DNA of 64,000 nucleotides from Erythroxylum novogranatense (Eukaryota > Streptophyta > Magnoliopsida > Malpighiales > Erythroxylaceae): the NCBI GenBank assembly GCA_029891385.1, contig CM057231.1:22971300-23035299 (forward strand), in the 5' to 3' direction. Below are positions 45,359 to 57,354 of this stretch, one piece after another (positions within the stretch are counted from its first letter, which is position 1; each line of letters starts with the position of its first letter). A model generated the notes under the pieces. That model was not told where the DNA came from, made no database searches, and saw nothing but the letters and a program-made list of their open reading frames with translations. A program made the position numbers and the translations under genes.

Positions 45359-47338
45359 TGTAAGTGTAAGTCGACTTGTACCATGTGTAAGTCGACTTAT
45401 GCTTGCTCGGTACTGATAAGTCGCCTTGTTCACCAGTGTAAGTCGACTTATGGATGTCCAGTACCGTTAGATTGTTAGAGTAGTGCCCTAAAGACAATCC
45501 CCTTTAGCGCGTTTTATTCAAAGTCGTGTACAGACTTTATGAATAAATAAAGAAAGGCATATTTCATTAATTTGATATTCATGAACAGTGTTTATGAATT
45601 GATTGGATCTTTAATCGAATTAATGAAGTCCATGATATATGACATAGCATGAAGGAAATTATGATGTGATCATACTACTGAGATTCCTATCATGTGCAAT
45701 TATGTCAGTATCTAAATTTTCCTAGTCATAGGATTAATGAGACTGGACATCATTAATCCGGTTAGACTAGCACATGTCATATTCCTTGATTGGATCAGCG
45801 GTGGATCTCGAAGCTGTAAATATGAGATATTTAGAGTTGACATATGGATGCTTACTAGCGGTAGTAAGTACATTGGATGACCTGCCATGAGATCATCACA
45901 TGGATATCTTCTTCTAGTGTCAGTGATAATCTCATCATAGCAATGGTGCAAGTATCCTTAGACTTGAGGTACTCAAGGATATCTTGAATCTTGATTACGT
46001 GTTTTGACTCCATTCCTTGTTGCCTTCCGAGAGGTCGCTCATAGGGTGGTGCTTGGAGTGCGACTTGAGGTATTCGAAGGTAATTGAGTAGCCAATAAAG
46101 GATTCACCACTTCTGGATTAGCAGAAGAGATACCCATGGCCTCTTGTCGGGATCATTACTTGTAAGGCTGGCCAGCAAATATGTCATGAAGAGTGTCCTC
46201 ATTGACATATAGAGTAATGAGTCCTAGGACGAGAACTAATTTCACTTGGGCTAGACTCAGTCTAGTGAGAGTTGACACTTTGACCATACTCATAACCAAG
46301 TGGGGTATAGGATGGTGAAAGGACGAATTGCACGGTAATTGTCTATAGAAGGGTTCGTGATCTGGTTCGTGATAAATTCATCAAACCGATTACTTTCCGG
46401 TCAATTGGGGGTCATGATGTGTTGCTAGACGCCGCTCATGACTTGCTCAGATTAATTGTTAATCTAAGTGGCCAACATAACCAGGAACCTAAAGGGTCAC
46501 ACGCATAAGAGTGATTCAGAGAATCTGTAAAATAGTAATTAGACAGAGTTCCAATTATGGAGAGCATTAGGATTAAATGGATCCCGATGAGATCGAGATA
46601 TGTCCCGATGAGATCGCGACATCGATATTGCTGAAAAACATTTCCGGGGGTTTTTCCCATACCGGGATCGGGTAGGCCGGTAGGACCGACCCCAGTATGA
46701 CTGGACCACTTCAGTAATATATATACATATATATATATATATGATTAATTAATTAAAAAATTAATTAATATATATATATATGTAGAGCACGTGTATGGAG
46801 GAGAGGAAGCATGGAAGCTTCCATAATGTTGCTTAGTCATGACTTTAATGATGACTAAAAGACAAAAACTAAAAGATGGATGATGATGCTCGTTACTTAA
46901 GGAAGAAAGCAAGAAAAGAAAGCTTGCTTGCTCATTTTTGAAGAAGAGTTCGTCGTGGGTTTTGAAAAGGTAAGAAGTTGAAAGCTTAATGGTTAAGCTT
47001 TGCTTTGAAAAAAGGTGATTTTCAAGTCTTCTTCCTTAAGCATCATTGGATCTTCTCTTCTTCTCCAAGCTTTCCAACGTCAATCTCAAGCTCTCCAAGG
47101 ACAGAGGTAGGGTCTAGCAGCCTTTACTTTGTTCTAGCTATTCCCAGGTCAAAAGGGTTTGTCCCGGTTAGGTTTTCTGATCTCTGCGTGGATACCTTTA
47201 GAGATAGTCTCTATTGGCTATTTAGGTTTGAGTCTTCATACCGACACATAGATCCTGGCCTTCGGGAAGGTCCCGGTGACAAAAATTTTTGTTTTTCGCA
47301 CCTTGTACATGTAATGTACATCCCGGGATTTTCCTACA
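45359..47338 (+). repeat. D 5' LTR (1980 bp)
   Basis: Begins TGTAAGTGTAAGTCGACTTG and ends TTTTCCTACA before the PBS. The first 114 bases hold three AAGTCGACTT palindromes and one AAGTCGCCTT variant. At 45473 lies TGTTAGAGTAGTGCCC, which resembles a normal copia LTR start. An AT-dinucleotide stretch lies at about 46720-46785. Reading frames inside have no family resemblance. Confidence 0.92.
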
Positions 47339-47339
47339 G

Positions 47340-47352
47340 TGGTATCAGAGCC
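47340..47352 (+). other. D primer binding site
   Basis: TGGTATCAGAGCC, one base after the 5' LTR end; initiator Met-tRNA type. Confidence 0.9.
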
Positions 47353-49370
47353 ACTTGTGTCGTGTATGAAGCTAAAACCCTAGCTAGATCGGAAGCCCTA
47401 TGTGAATTTGACGTTGATGCATGTGTGCTGTCCCAATTTCGATTCTGTATAGGGATATATTTTTTCGAAATTTTTCTGCCCAGAATTGTTCATAACATGT
47501 TATAGAATATGTCTGTGAAAGATGAGAATTTATCAATTTGATTTGATATAGTTTTGCTAATTTATTCCCTTAGGTTCCAGATGCTGTGTAGTGACACATT
47601 CTGTGAACAGGCATGTGTATAAATTCGATAATAAATTCTAGAAATTTTTTTTTTCGGATTTGCCTTCACCAAAATGTCCCTAAGATGTTTGTGAATGTCT
47701 ATGTGGATGGAAAAGTGTTGTCAAGGTGATTTGCTATTTATTCACGAATTTATTCTATGCTGTTGGGAATAGCTGTGTTAATGAACACAGATTTTGAATC
47801 GGTTTTGTTGCTTAGGTTGACTGAGTTTTTGATGGCTATAAATCCTGAAACAATTCATGAAGCATTTTCTGAACATTTAGTAACCTATGTAATTTTCTCA
47901 GAATTTATTGAAATTGTTTCAATGATTATTATGAGCAAAAGGTAGAACTTGGCAGTTTTGTGAAAATTGCTGGGACTGTTTTGCTTGGCATAATTGAATG
48001 TGTATTTTTCAGTTCCAATGCCTTGGACCATTTTTAATGTGATTGAAAATGTGTTATCTTGATGTTGTATGCTTACCAAACTGAATTGCTTGAAATTGGT
48101 TTTCCAAGAATTTTCGGATGCCGAATAAGTCACATTAGCGTCTCGTTAGTGTATTTCATTATCTTGTTTGTTTTGGCCGTCATAATTTTTGTGACTTGTG
48201 CCGGAGTAATTTGATAACGTATGGACTAGCTAGAGATGCTTAGGGTGATAATTTGGTGTTCCTAAATTGTTTGGATATCTTTGAGTTTTGACTCGGTTTC
48301 AAACTTTTCTTATATGGTTTGACCATATATGGCAATCATGGTACAATGAAGTGTTCATTGATACATCATATCAACAGATATTACCTTAGGTATGTTGGTA
48401 TTGTGAATTGGGATTACATGGATTGAGGAATTAGCCGATTAGAAAGTATAGCAATTCTTGTTGGATAAGTCGACTTGTATTGTACATACGTCGACTTGTT
48501 CTAGGTATTGCCATAAGGCAACTTGTATCGTATGAGTCGACTTGTGAGTGGGCAGCAGCATAAGGCGACTTGCATTCTGATGTAAGGCGACTTATGACAT
48601 GCTCAGGTTGGATGTTGGATGATTATAAGGATTGATTCAATTTGATTGATGAAACCTAAATCATTCCATATAGTCCTGGCGACTATAATCCTTCAGCTTG
48701 GAGTCTAGAGTTCGAAATCCCTCCTCGGAATATGAAAACTAACGCCTTCCATTAATATGGTAAGAACCAGAGTTCTTCTAGGGTTGGGTTGTTGAGCTAA
48801 CCTCAAGCTCACTCTATCTGAATATGTTGAACCATGAAAATGAGATTTTCGAATAATGGGTCGGTTTTCCTAGAAGCGTTGATTTGTTGAGCTAACCTCA
48901 AGGTCAAGCGTGGACGAGGCGAAGTTGGGTAGTGTACATCGGATGTACGCGCATCAAAGAGTTGATAACCCAATGTAAGTGCGCACATCAACAAGTTGAT
49001 AGCTGGACGATAGTTGTGTCTAAGATGTAATTGGTATGTCGATACCTCCGAGACATAAGGTGGCTTGTTGAGCTAACCTCAAGGTCATTCTTAATGTCGG
49101 TTATCAATGATGCAATTGGTATGACCGATACTACCGATTGACCTAAGAAGTGGCTTGTTGGGCAAACCCAAGGTCATTCTTAGCAATGTGGGATATCGAC
49201 CTACTAGGACATTTTGTCACTTTGTTTCTTTGGATTAAGTAAAGAGGGTTATGGATTCTAGGAAACTAGTGGGAGCCATATGCATGTCATGCAAGTCTTT
49301 ATGATCATGCGGGCATTTCTATTCTAACATTACTTTTATCTATCGCTTAGGTTGATTGAAGATATCTTTC
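47353..49370 (+). other. D leader with two repeat arrays
   Basis: About 2 kb without a supported frame. At 48460-48600 there are AAGTCGACTT-related motifs like those at the LTR start. At 48788, 48884, 49062 and 49151 there are four copies of a TTGTTGAGCTAACCTCAAGG-type unit, the last two with longer shared flanks (period about 89). Long leaders precede gag in several plant copia lineages. Confidence 0.6.
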
Positions 49371-50115
49371 GATGTGAATTTTCGCTCCTATTCGGACCGA
49401 ATTTTCTTGATTGGTGAGGAATCGAGAATTGTTCTCGAGATCGAGGGCTGGGATACGTCTAGATGTTCCACTTCCAGATGCACTCTTTGTCGATGCTTCG
49501 ATAAGGATCGAAAGCATATCGTAAGCATCTAAAGGACGATGATATGGATACTTACATTATGCTTGCCTCGATGTCACCAGAGCAAAGACGAGTCTATGGA
49601 TGCTCACACTATAGTATTTCATCTTAGGGAGGCGATGAGTAAGCTCGATGCGAAAGGTTCGAGACCTCAAGGCTTCTCTTCACCATTAAAGATGGCTCGG
49701 GGACATCTGCTGTCCGAGATGCCACAAGATGAATGGCTATATAGAGATTGGCTGTCTTAGGATTTGTAATGGATTATGAGTTAAGTATAGACTTAATTAC
49801 GGTTGGATTGTCGGCGATTATTCACGGCTCAGTGTTAAACTATCGGATGAACCAAATATCCACAACAATTCTGAGTGATCAATCTGCTCGTGACAAGTGA
49901 GCAGATTATCAAGAAGGATATGGCGAGTGCTAGTGGTGGATGCTTCTTCTTCTGGTCCAAAGAAGAAAAAGGCCAACAAACCAAATGGAAGTGCCATCAA
50001 GGAAAAACCAAAGTAACTGCCCCAAAAGGATTTTGCTTTCATTGTGGCAAGACTGGCCACTAGAGGCGAAATTGTAAAGTCTATCTGGAGTTCCTGAAGC
50101 AGAAGAAGGCATCAG
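49371..50115 (+). pseudogene. gag: D gag remnant
   Basis: Fragments of copia Gag appear in shifting frames: ESMDAHTIVFHLRE near 49576, LINLLVTSEQIIKKDMASA near 49880, and a zinc knuckle CFHCGKTGH at 50034-50060, followed by TAG and then RRNC. The expected Trp codon TGG of the knuckle reads TAG. Between 49690 and 49880 short indels move the frame repeatedly. Confidence 0.8.
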
Positions 50116-53050
50116 ATGCCTTTACTCCTTCAAATACGTTTGTCATTGAGGTTAATACTGTTTCTGATCAAAACATATGGGTGTTTGATACCGGTTGTGG
50201 CTCATACATATGAAATGATATGCAGGGTGTCAGGGACAGTAGACAGCTCATAAAAGGAGAACTAGACCTTCGTGTAGATAATGCAGCAAGAGTTGCTACA
50301 TTAGCCGTAGACACTTATGTCTTGTCACTCCCTAGTAGGCTTGTATTCAAATTGGATGATTGTCATTTTGTACCTGTTTTAATAAAGAACATATTGTCTG
50401 TTTCTTGTTTCAATAGAGCTGATTTCCATTGGACTTTTAGTAGCAATGGTTGTTCTATTAGTTCGAATGGAATGCTCTATACTCTTGGTACATTATGCAA
50501 CTGAATTGACATATTAGATATGTCATATCCGATTCGAATGTCAATGACGCGAAAAGACATAATCAAGATAATTTAAAATCAACTTACTTATGGCATTGTC
50601 GACGGCCATATAAATGAGACACGCATCGCTAAGCTCCATAAGAGTGGCGGTTTAGGGTCATTTGATTATGAATCATATGACACATGCGAATCTTGTTTAT
50701 TAGGCAAGATGACCAAGTCATCCTTTAAGGAAAGGAAAACCGATGAATGGAATATTAGACCGATACATTTGGATGTATGTGGTCCGATGTCCATCCATGC
50801 CGAAGTGGTTGTCTTTACTTCATTACTTTTATCGATGATTATTCACGATATGGGTACCTGATGTCGATGAGATACAAATCTCAAGCGTTTGAAAATTTCA
50901 AATAATTGAAATGAAGTAGAAAACTAACTTGGTAAAAGTATGAATACATTACGATCGATCGTGGTGGAAAATGCTTAGACCAACAGTTTTGGATTATCTC
51001 GAGATAATGAGATTTTATCTCGATACACTCCACCTTGCACGCCGCAAACACAATGTTGTGGTGAAAGGAGATATCGAACCTTATTAGACATGGTGCGATT
51101 AATGATAGGTTTTACTGCAGTTTTTGGGGGTATCTTTCGAAACAATTTGTTTACTTGTTAAGCAGAGTTCCATTAAAGGCGATTGGTGTTACTCCATATG
51201 AGATGTGGACTAACGAAAGCCCTATCTTTCTCATTTGAAAGTTTGGGGTTGTCTGCTTATGTGAAGCGGACACGGTCAGATTAGCTTGATGCAAAGTCGA
51301 CAAGTGTTTGTTAAATAGGATATCGTGGGATATCAATTCTACCTTGCTGAGGAAAAAAAGTTGTTTGTTTTAAAGCATGCTGTTTTCTTAGAGAAAGAGT
51401 TTCTTTTACAAGAGGACAGTGGGAGCAAAGTTGAACTTGAGGAAGTTCAAGATGCTCGAACAAATGCAGATCAACTGCCTGAACCTACAACTGTAACTCA
51501 TATAGATGAGGTAACAATTCAACCTTCTATTACACAAGAATTTCGTAGGTCATATAGGATACGCTCTGTTCCTGAGAGATATGGATTTCTCGTGGGGAAC
51601 AGAATGACGTATTGCTCATACGAGATGATGAGCCTACTACCTATGAAAAGGTTCTGAAAAGTTTAGAGTCTGAAAAATGGCTTTGTGCCATGAAATCTGA
51701 ATGGATTCCATGTAAGAAAACCAAGTTTGGACTTTGGTTGTTGCACCCGAAGGAATAAAGCCCATAGGGTGCATATGGGTTTTCAAGAAGAAAACCGACA
51801 TGGATGGTAATGTGATTACTTATAAAGCAAGGCTTGTGGTCAAAGGATTTCGTCAGAGACAAGGAGTTGACTATGACGAGACCTTCAGCCCCGTAGCAAT
51901 GCTTAAATCCATTCGGATACTCCTAGCCATTGTCGCTCATTATAATTATGAGATATGGCAAATGGATGTGAAGACAGCTTTCTGAATGGAAATCTTCCGA
52001 GGATGTGTATATGACCTGACAGAGGACTTCACCTCTATGATGGCGAAATGGTATGCAAGCTTGAAATCCATCTATGGATTGAAGCAAGCATTCAGGAGTT
52101 GGAATATCCGTTTTGATGAGGTACTCAAAGAGTTTGGTTTCTCACAAAATTCGGATGTACATTGTATGTATAAGAAGGTTCATGGGACTGCAATCGTATT
52201 CCTTGTGTTATAAGTAGATGACATATTAATACTAGGAAAATGATGTCTCTATGCTACAATCAGTTAAGATTTGGTTGTCCAAACATTTTTCCATGAAAGA
52301 CCTTTGTGACGCAACTTATATCCTTGGGATAGAGATTTATAGAGATAGATCAGAGATTGCTTGGTCTTTCACAATCAACGTACATAGATAAGATGCTAAA
52401 GAGGTTTAGCATGGAACAATGCTATGTACGAGACCCGATGTATCATATGCTCTAAGTGTTACGGAGAGATACCAATCGGATCTTGGTGAGGATCCTTTGG
52501 GTGGTGTCAAGAATATCCTCAAGTACTTGCGAAGCACTAAGGATGTTTTCTTGACATATGGAGATGAAAATCTCCAAGTGAGCGGGCATACAAATGCCAG
52601 TTTTAATCTGATAAGGATGATTCTGAATCACGATCAGGTTATATACATTCTGGCTGAGCGGCTGGCGGTCGGTTGAAAAAAGTTCAATTAAGAGAGGCTG
52701 GCGATTCAACAACCGAGGGCGAGTACATTGCCGCATCGATGCGACAAAGGCGGTTTGGATCGAAGTTCATTTCGAACTTGATCGGTTCCTAGCTGTGATG
52801 GGCCCATAGGGTTGTATTGTGATACAATGGGGCTAGTCTTGTGAGCAAAGGAACCAAGGTCTCATCAACGATCCGAACCCGTACTCCGCCGATTCCATCT
52901 GATTTGGGAGATCATCGATCGAGGTGATGTCCCGATAGAGAGAATTCCCACAGAGCAAAGTGTTGCTAATCTGTTGACAAAGCCATAGTCACAGAAGAAT
53001 TGTGATTCTCATGGACGCGCTTATGGTATTAGATACCAAGGCGATTGGCT
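50116..53050 (+). pseudogene. pol: D pol remnant: PR, INT, RT, RNase H
   Basis: Protease VFDTGCGS lies near 50182. A good open stretch (50220-50504) covers the rest of PR and the linker. Integrase (about 50580-51330) is fragmented; LDVCGP is near 50769. RT is open at 51734-51985 (IGCIWVFKKKTDMDGN, KARLVVKGF, VDYDETFSPVAMLKS, QMDVKTAF). It is then broken, with a stop replacing Tyr directly before VDD near 52212. RNase H (52420-52990) is recognisable only in pieces and is dense in CG where CAG would be expected. Confidence 0.85.
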
Positions 53051-53057
53051 TTAGGTC

Positions 53058-53069
53058 AAGTGGGAGATT
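53058..53069 (+). other. D polypurine tract
   Basis: AAGTGGGAGATT directly precedes the 3' LTR start TGTAAGTG and resembles the tract of C. Confidence 0.83.
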
Positions 53070-55033
53070 TGTAAGTGTAAGTCGACTTGTACCATGTGTA
53101 AGTCGACTTATGCTTGCTTCGGTCTTGATAAGTCGCCTTGTTCACCGGTGTAAGTCGACTTATGGATGTCCATACCGTTAGATTGTTAGAGTAGTGCCTA
53201 AAGACAATCCCTTTTAGCGTTTTATTCAAAGTCGTGTATAGACTTTATGAATAAATAAAGAAAGGCATATTTCATTAATTTGATATTCATGAACAGTGTT
53301 TATGAATTGATTGGATCTTTAATCGAATTAATGAAGTCCATGATATATGACATAGCATGAAGGAAATTATGATGTGATCATACTACTGAGATTCCTATCA
53401 TGTGCAATTATGTCGGTATATAAATTTTCCTAGTCATAGGATTAATGAGGCTGGACATCATTAATCCGGTTAGACTAACACATGTCATATTCCTTGATTG
53501 GATCAGCGGTGGATCTCAGAAACTGTAAATATGAGATATTTAGAGTTGACATGTGGATGCTTACTAGCGGTAGTAAGTACATTGGATGACCTACCATGAG
53601 ATCATCACATGGATATCTTCTTCTAGTGTCAGTGATAATCTCATCATAGCAATGGTGCAAGTATCCTTAGACTTGAGGTACTCATAGATATCTTGGATAC
53701 TGATTCTGTGCTTTGACTCCATTCCTTGTTGCCTTCTAGAGGTCGCTCATAGGGTGGTGCTTGGGTACAGCTTGAGGTATTCGAAGGTAATTGAGTAGCC
53801 AATAAAGGATTCACCACTTCTGGATTAGCAGAAGAGATACCCATGGCCTTTTGTCGGGATCATTACTTGTAAGGCTGGCCAGCAAATATGTCATGAAGAG
53901 TGTCCTCATTGACATATAGAGTAATGAGTCCTAGGATGAGAACTAATTTCACTTGGGCTAGACTCAGTCTAGTGAGAGTTGACACTTTGACCATACTCAT
54001 AACCAAGTGGGGTATAGGATGGTGAAAGGATGAATTGCACGGTAATTGTCTATAGAAGGGTTCGTGATCTGGTTCGTGATGAATTCATCAAACCGATTAC
54101 TTTCCGGTCAATTGGGGGTCATGATGTGTTGCTAGACGCCGCTCATGACTTGCTCAGATTAATTGTTAATCTAAGTGGCCAACATAACCGGGAACCTAAA
54201 GGGTCACACGCATAAGAGTGATTCAGAGAATTTGTAAAATAGTAATTAGACAGAGTTCCAATTATGGAGAGCATTAGGATTAAATGGATCCCGATGAGAT
54301 CGAGATATGTCCCGATGAGATCGCGATATCGATATTGCTGAAAAACGTTTCCGGGGGGTTTTCCCATCTTGGGATCGGGTAGGCGGTAGGACCGACCCAA
54401 ATATGTTGGACCACTTCAAGATATATATACATATATATATATATGATTAATTAATTAAAAATTAATTAATATATATATATATATGTAAGCACGTGTATGG
54501 AGGAGAGGAAGCATGGAAGCTTCCATAATGTTGCTTAGTCATCACTTTAATGATGACTAAAAGACAAAAACTAAAAGATGGATGATGATGCTCGTTACTT
54601 AAGGAAGAAAGGAAGAAAAGAAAGCTTGCTTGCTCATTTTGAAGAAGAGTTAAATCGTGGGTTTTGAAAGGTAAGAAGTTGAAAGCTTAATGGTTAAGCT
54701 TTGCTTTGAAAAAGGTGATTTTCAAGTCTTCTTCCTTAAGCATCATCGGATCTTCTCTTCTTCTCCAAGCTTTCCAACGTCAATCTCAAGCTCTCAAGGG
54801 GAGGTAGGGTCTAGCAGCCTTTACTTTGTTCTAGCTATTCCCGGTCAAAGGGTTTGTCTGGTTAGGGTTTTTCGATCTCTGCGTGGATACCTTTAGAGAT
54901 AGTCTCTATTGGCTATTTAGGTTTGAGTCTTCATACCGACACATAGATCCTGGCCTTCGGGAAGGTCCCGGCGACAAAAATTTTTGTTTTCCGCACCTTG
55001 TACATGTGATGTACATCCCGGAATTTTCCTACA
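53070..55033 (+). repeat. D 3' LTR (1964 bp)
   Basis: Matches the 5' LTR over its full length, including the 114-base palindrome-bearing start (53070-53183) and the CCTACA end. Length and CAG/CTG differences from the 5' LTR are frequent. Confidence 0.92.
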
Positions 55034-56351
55034 GAAAAGCCCTCCACAAACCTCCTGTAATAACCAGCTAGTCCCAAGAAACTTCTCACCTCAACCACAT
55101 TCTTAAGTGCTTCCCATTTAACCACATCTTCTATCTTTTGTGGATCCACATGCACTCCACGCTCTGAAATCACATGCCCGAGAAATTCTACTTCCCTTAA
55201 CCAAAATTTGCACTTATCGAATTTGGCATATAGCTCATTCTTTCTCAAAGTCTCCAAAGCAACCCTCAAATGATCCTCGTGCTCCTCATCACTCTTAGAA
55301 TAGACCAATATATCATCAATAAAGACAATGATAAATTGATATAGGAAAGACTTGAAAACTCTATTCATCAAATCCATGAAGACTGCAGGAGCATTCGTTA
55401 ACCCGAAAGGCATAACCAAAACTCCAAGTGGCCATACCGCATCCTAAAAGCAGTCTTTGACACATCGGTCTCCTTAATCCTCAACTGATGATAACCCGAT
55501 CTCAAATCTATCTTGGAAAAGACTCTCGCCCCTTGCAACTGATCAAACAAATCATCTATGCGTGGGAGCGGATATCTGTTCTTAATGGTGGCATGATTCA
55601 ACTTCCTATAATCCACACACATCCGCAACGATCCATCTTTCTTCTTCACAAATAGCACCGGAGCTCCCCAAGGAGAAGAGCTCGGCCTAATGTAACCCTT
55701 CTCCAAAAGATCCTCCAATTGTTCCTTAAGTTCTCTCAATTCCGCCGGGGCCATCCGGTAAGGCGGAATCGAAATCGACGTAGTACCTGGAAGAAGCTCA
55801 ACGGGAAACTCAATTTCCCTCGGAGGAGGTAGTCCTGGCAATTCCTCGGGAAAGACGTCCGGGAATTCCCTGACTACAGGAATATCCTCCAACCTCCCTC
55901 TATCTGCCTCCGTGTCTAACACATAGGCCAAATACGCTTCACACCCCTTACTCATCGATCTTTCTGCTGACATAGCTGAAACAATCCGAGGCGGACTCAC
56001 TCTTCTATCTCCCACAAATACCACTTTTATGCCATTCTCTGACTCGAATTTCACTGTTTTTTGCTTGCAGTCTAAGTTGGCATGATACTTCTCTAAAGTA
56101 TCCATACCTAGGATCACATCCAATCCTCCCATCTTCAAAGGCATCAAATCCACCACAAACTTCCCTCCACTAATCTTTATCTCATAGTCTCTATACACTT
56201 GACTGATAACAATAAACTGGTCGAGCGAAGTACTCACCATCAGTGGAGTATCCAATGGGCACAAGACTCTACCACATACAGTTCTACCCGATGACATAAA
56301 AGAGTGGGTAGAACCCGGATCAATCAAAGCAAGAACATAATCATCAAACAA
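55034..56351 (-). pseudogene. pol: G pol, first half: protease and reverse transcriptase
   Basis: Minus frame 56351-55398 carries the protease ([14 protein letters not shown]) and the start of RT ([44 protein letters not shown]). One T appears to be missing near 55430, shifting to frame 55419-54931, which holds [13 protein letters not shown], the catalytic FIDDILVYS and FLGHVIS, and ends at RRFVEGF where element D begins. The last residues of that frame lie within D and are not part of the protein. DPGSTHS is, to my knowledge, common in this gypsy lineage. Confidence 0.92.
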
Positions 56352-57162
56352 ATTTTTTTTTCATACCCGTTACCACTTCTGGAGCTGTCTCTGCCTCCTC
56401 TCGAGTCATTGCGAAAACTCTAGTTGGAGCTTGCCCCCTGGATCTGTCTGGAGGATAAGCTCTCTTAGGTACACCAGAGCTACCTACTTCAGTCACAGCC
56501 TTCTGTCCCACTGGCTCTGTCCTCCTAGAAGCTTGTATCTGAGATCCCTCTCTTCTGACTGGCTTAGGACACTCTTTGGCAAAATGTCCCTTCTGCCCAC
56601 AATTGAAGCATGCTCCTGTCAATCTACGACATTCTCCTCTATGGAAATACCCACAGTGCTCACACTTAAGAAAAGGTGCCCTCTGCCCATCTCCTCTCCT
56701 ACTGCCGCCCACCGTTGAAGCTTGGTGAGAAACGGTAGGAGTCCTCATCGGTCTAGGCTGGCTCCCACCGGTGCTCCTCTCCTCAGGCTGCACAGGGAAG
56801 GTTCTGGCACTTCTCTTGGGAATAGAAGTACCACCTCCCCTCTTGAACTGCTCTCTTCCCTTTCTCTTTCTGTCAAGCTGTCTCCCCTTCTTAGCTGGTG
56901 CCAAACCAAAAACCTGTGGCATTTGACCCATAACCTGAACAAATGCTTGGGTAAATGCCTGGAACAGTCTCGGATCTAAAGCAGGCACTTGCTCAGACTG
57001 GCTAGGCGACTGCTGAGTCTGAGGTCGAAGGGGCTCCCTACTTTGCCCTAGAGGAACATCAGCCATTCTCGGGGCCACGGACTCATCCGTGCTCTCCTCT
57101 CTCAGTGGAGAGTCAGGTGCAATAGAACCTTGCATAACTCCTCGTGTCCTACGAGGTGGCAT
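56344..57162 (-). pseudogene. gag: G gag with capsid core missing
   Basis: The minus ATG at 57162-57160 starts MPPRRTRG, typical of Tekay-like Gag. The frame is open for 272 codons, but the capsid core (the retrotransposon Gag domain of usual Tekay elements, roughly 200 residues) is absent: the N-terminal MPQVFGLAP joins directly to the basic AKKGRQLDRKRKGREQF. The C-terminal part keeps two Cys-rich segments: CEHCGYFHRGEC and a canonical knuckle CFNCGQKGHFAKEC. It ends at a run of nine A (minus), one base out of phase with the protease frame. It cannot form a normal capsid. Confidence 0.85.
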
Positions 57163-57340
57163 CTTACTCCTTCAATGAAAACATTTACTGATTAGCTACA
57201 TTTCTTTTTAAATCTTAGTTTCTATATGTATGCATGAGATGCATGTCACTTAATACAAATCATCAATTCATAATGAAAACATTTAATCACATAACAAAAC
57301 AATTTCCCTACTATGTATTATAAGCCTAGGAGTGAAACCT

Positions 57341-57354
57341 AATCTCTGATACCA
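57341..57354 (-). other. G primer binding site
   Basis: On minus, TGGTATCAGAGATT lies a few bases after the LTR end. Match to the Met-tRNA type through TGGTATCAGAG. Confidence 0.8.

Larger units (their letters stand above)
45359..55033 (+). mobile_element. D: Ty1/copia element inserted in G, TSD GAAAA
   Basis: 5' LTR 45359-47338, PBS, long leader, gag, pol, polypurine tract and 3' LTR 53070-55033. A perfect duplication GAAAA flanks it (45354-45358, 55034-55038). It interrupts gypsy element G between RT and RNase H, so it is younger than G. Its LTRs are nearly identical apart from differences that cluster at CAG/CTG. Coding regions are broken by many short indels, some possibly artefactual. 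Confidence 0.94.

Noticed and set aside
46720..46785. AT-dinucleotide tract as a regulatory element or origin
   Set aside because: Simple ATAT microsatellite within the D LTR, present in both LTRs; no further support.
47005..47505. 166-codon plus-strand frame
   Set aside because: It spans the D LTR end and PBS; only part recurs in the 3' LTR, and it has no domain resemblance.
48460..49182. Possible CRISPR-like array
   Set aside because: Repeats are few, degenerate and unevenly spaced, in a plant retrotransposon leader.
56344..56351. Programmed frameshift between gag and protease in G
   Set aside because: One extra A in a homopolymer explains it more simply; kept only as a low-interest observation.
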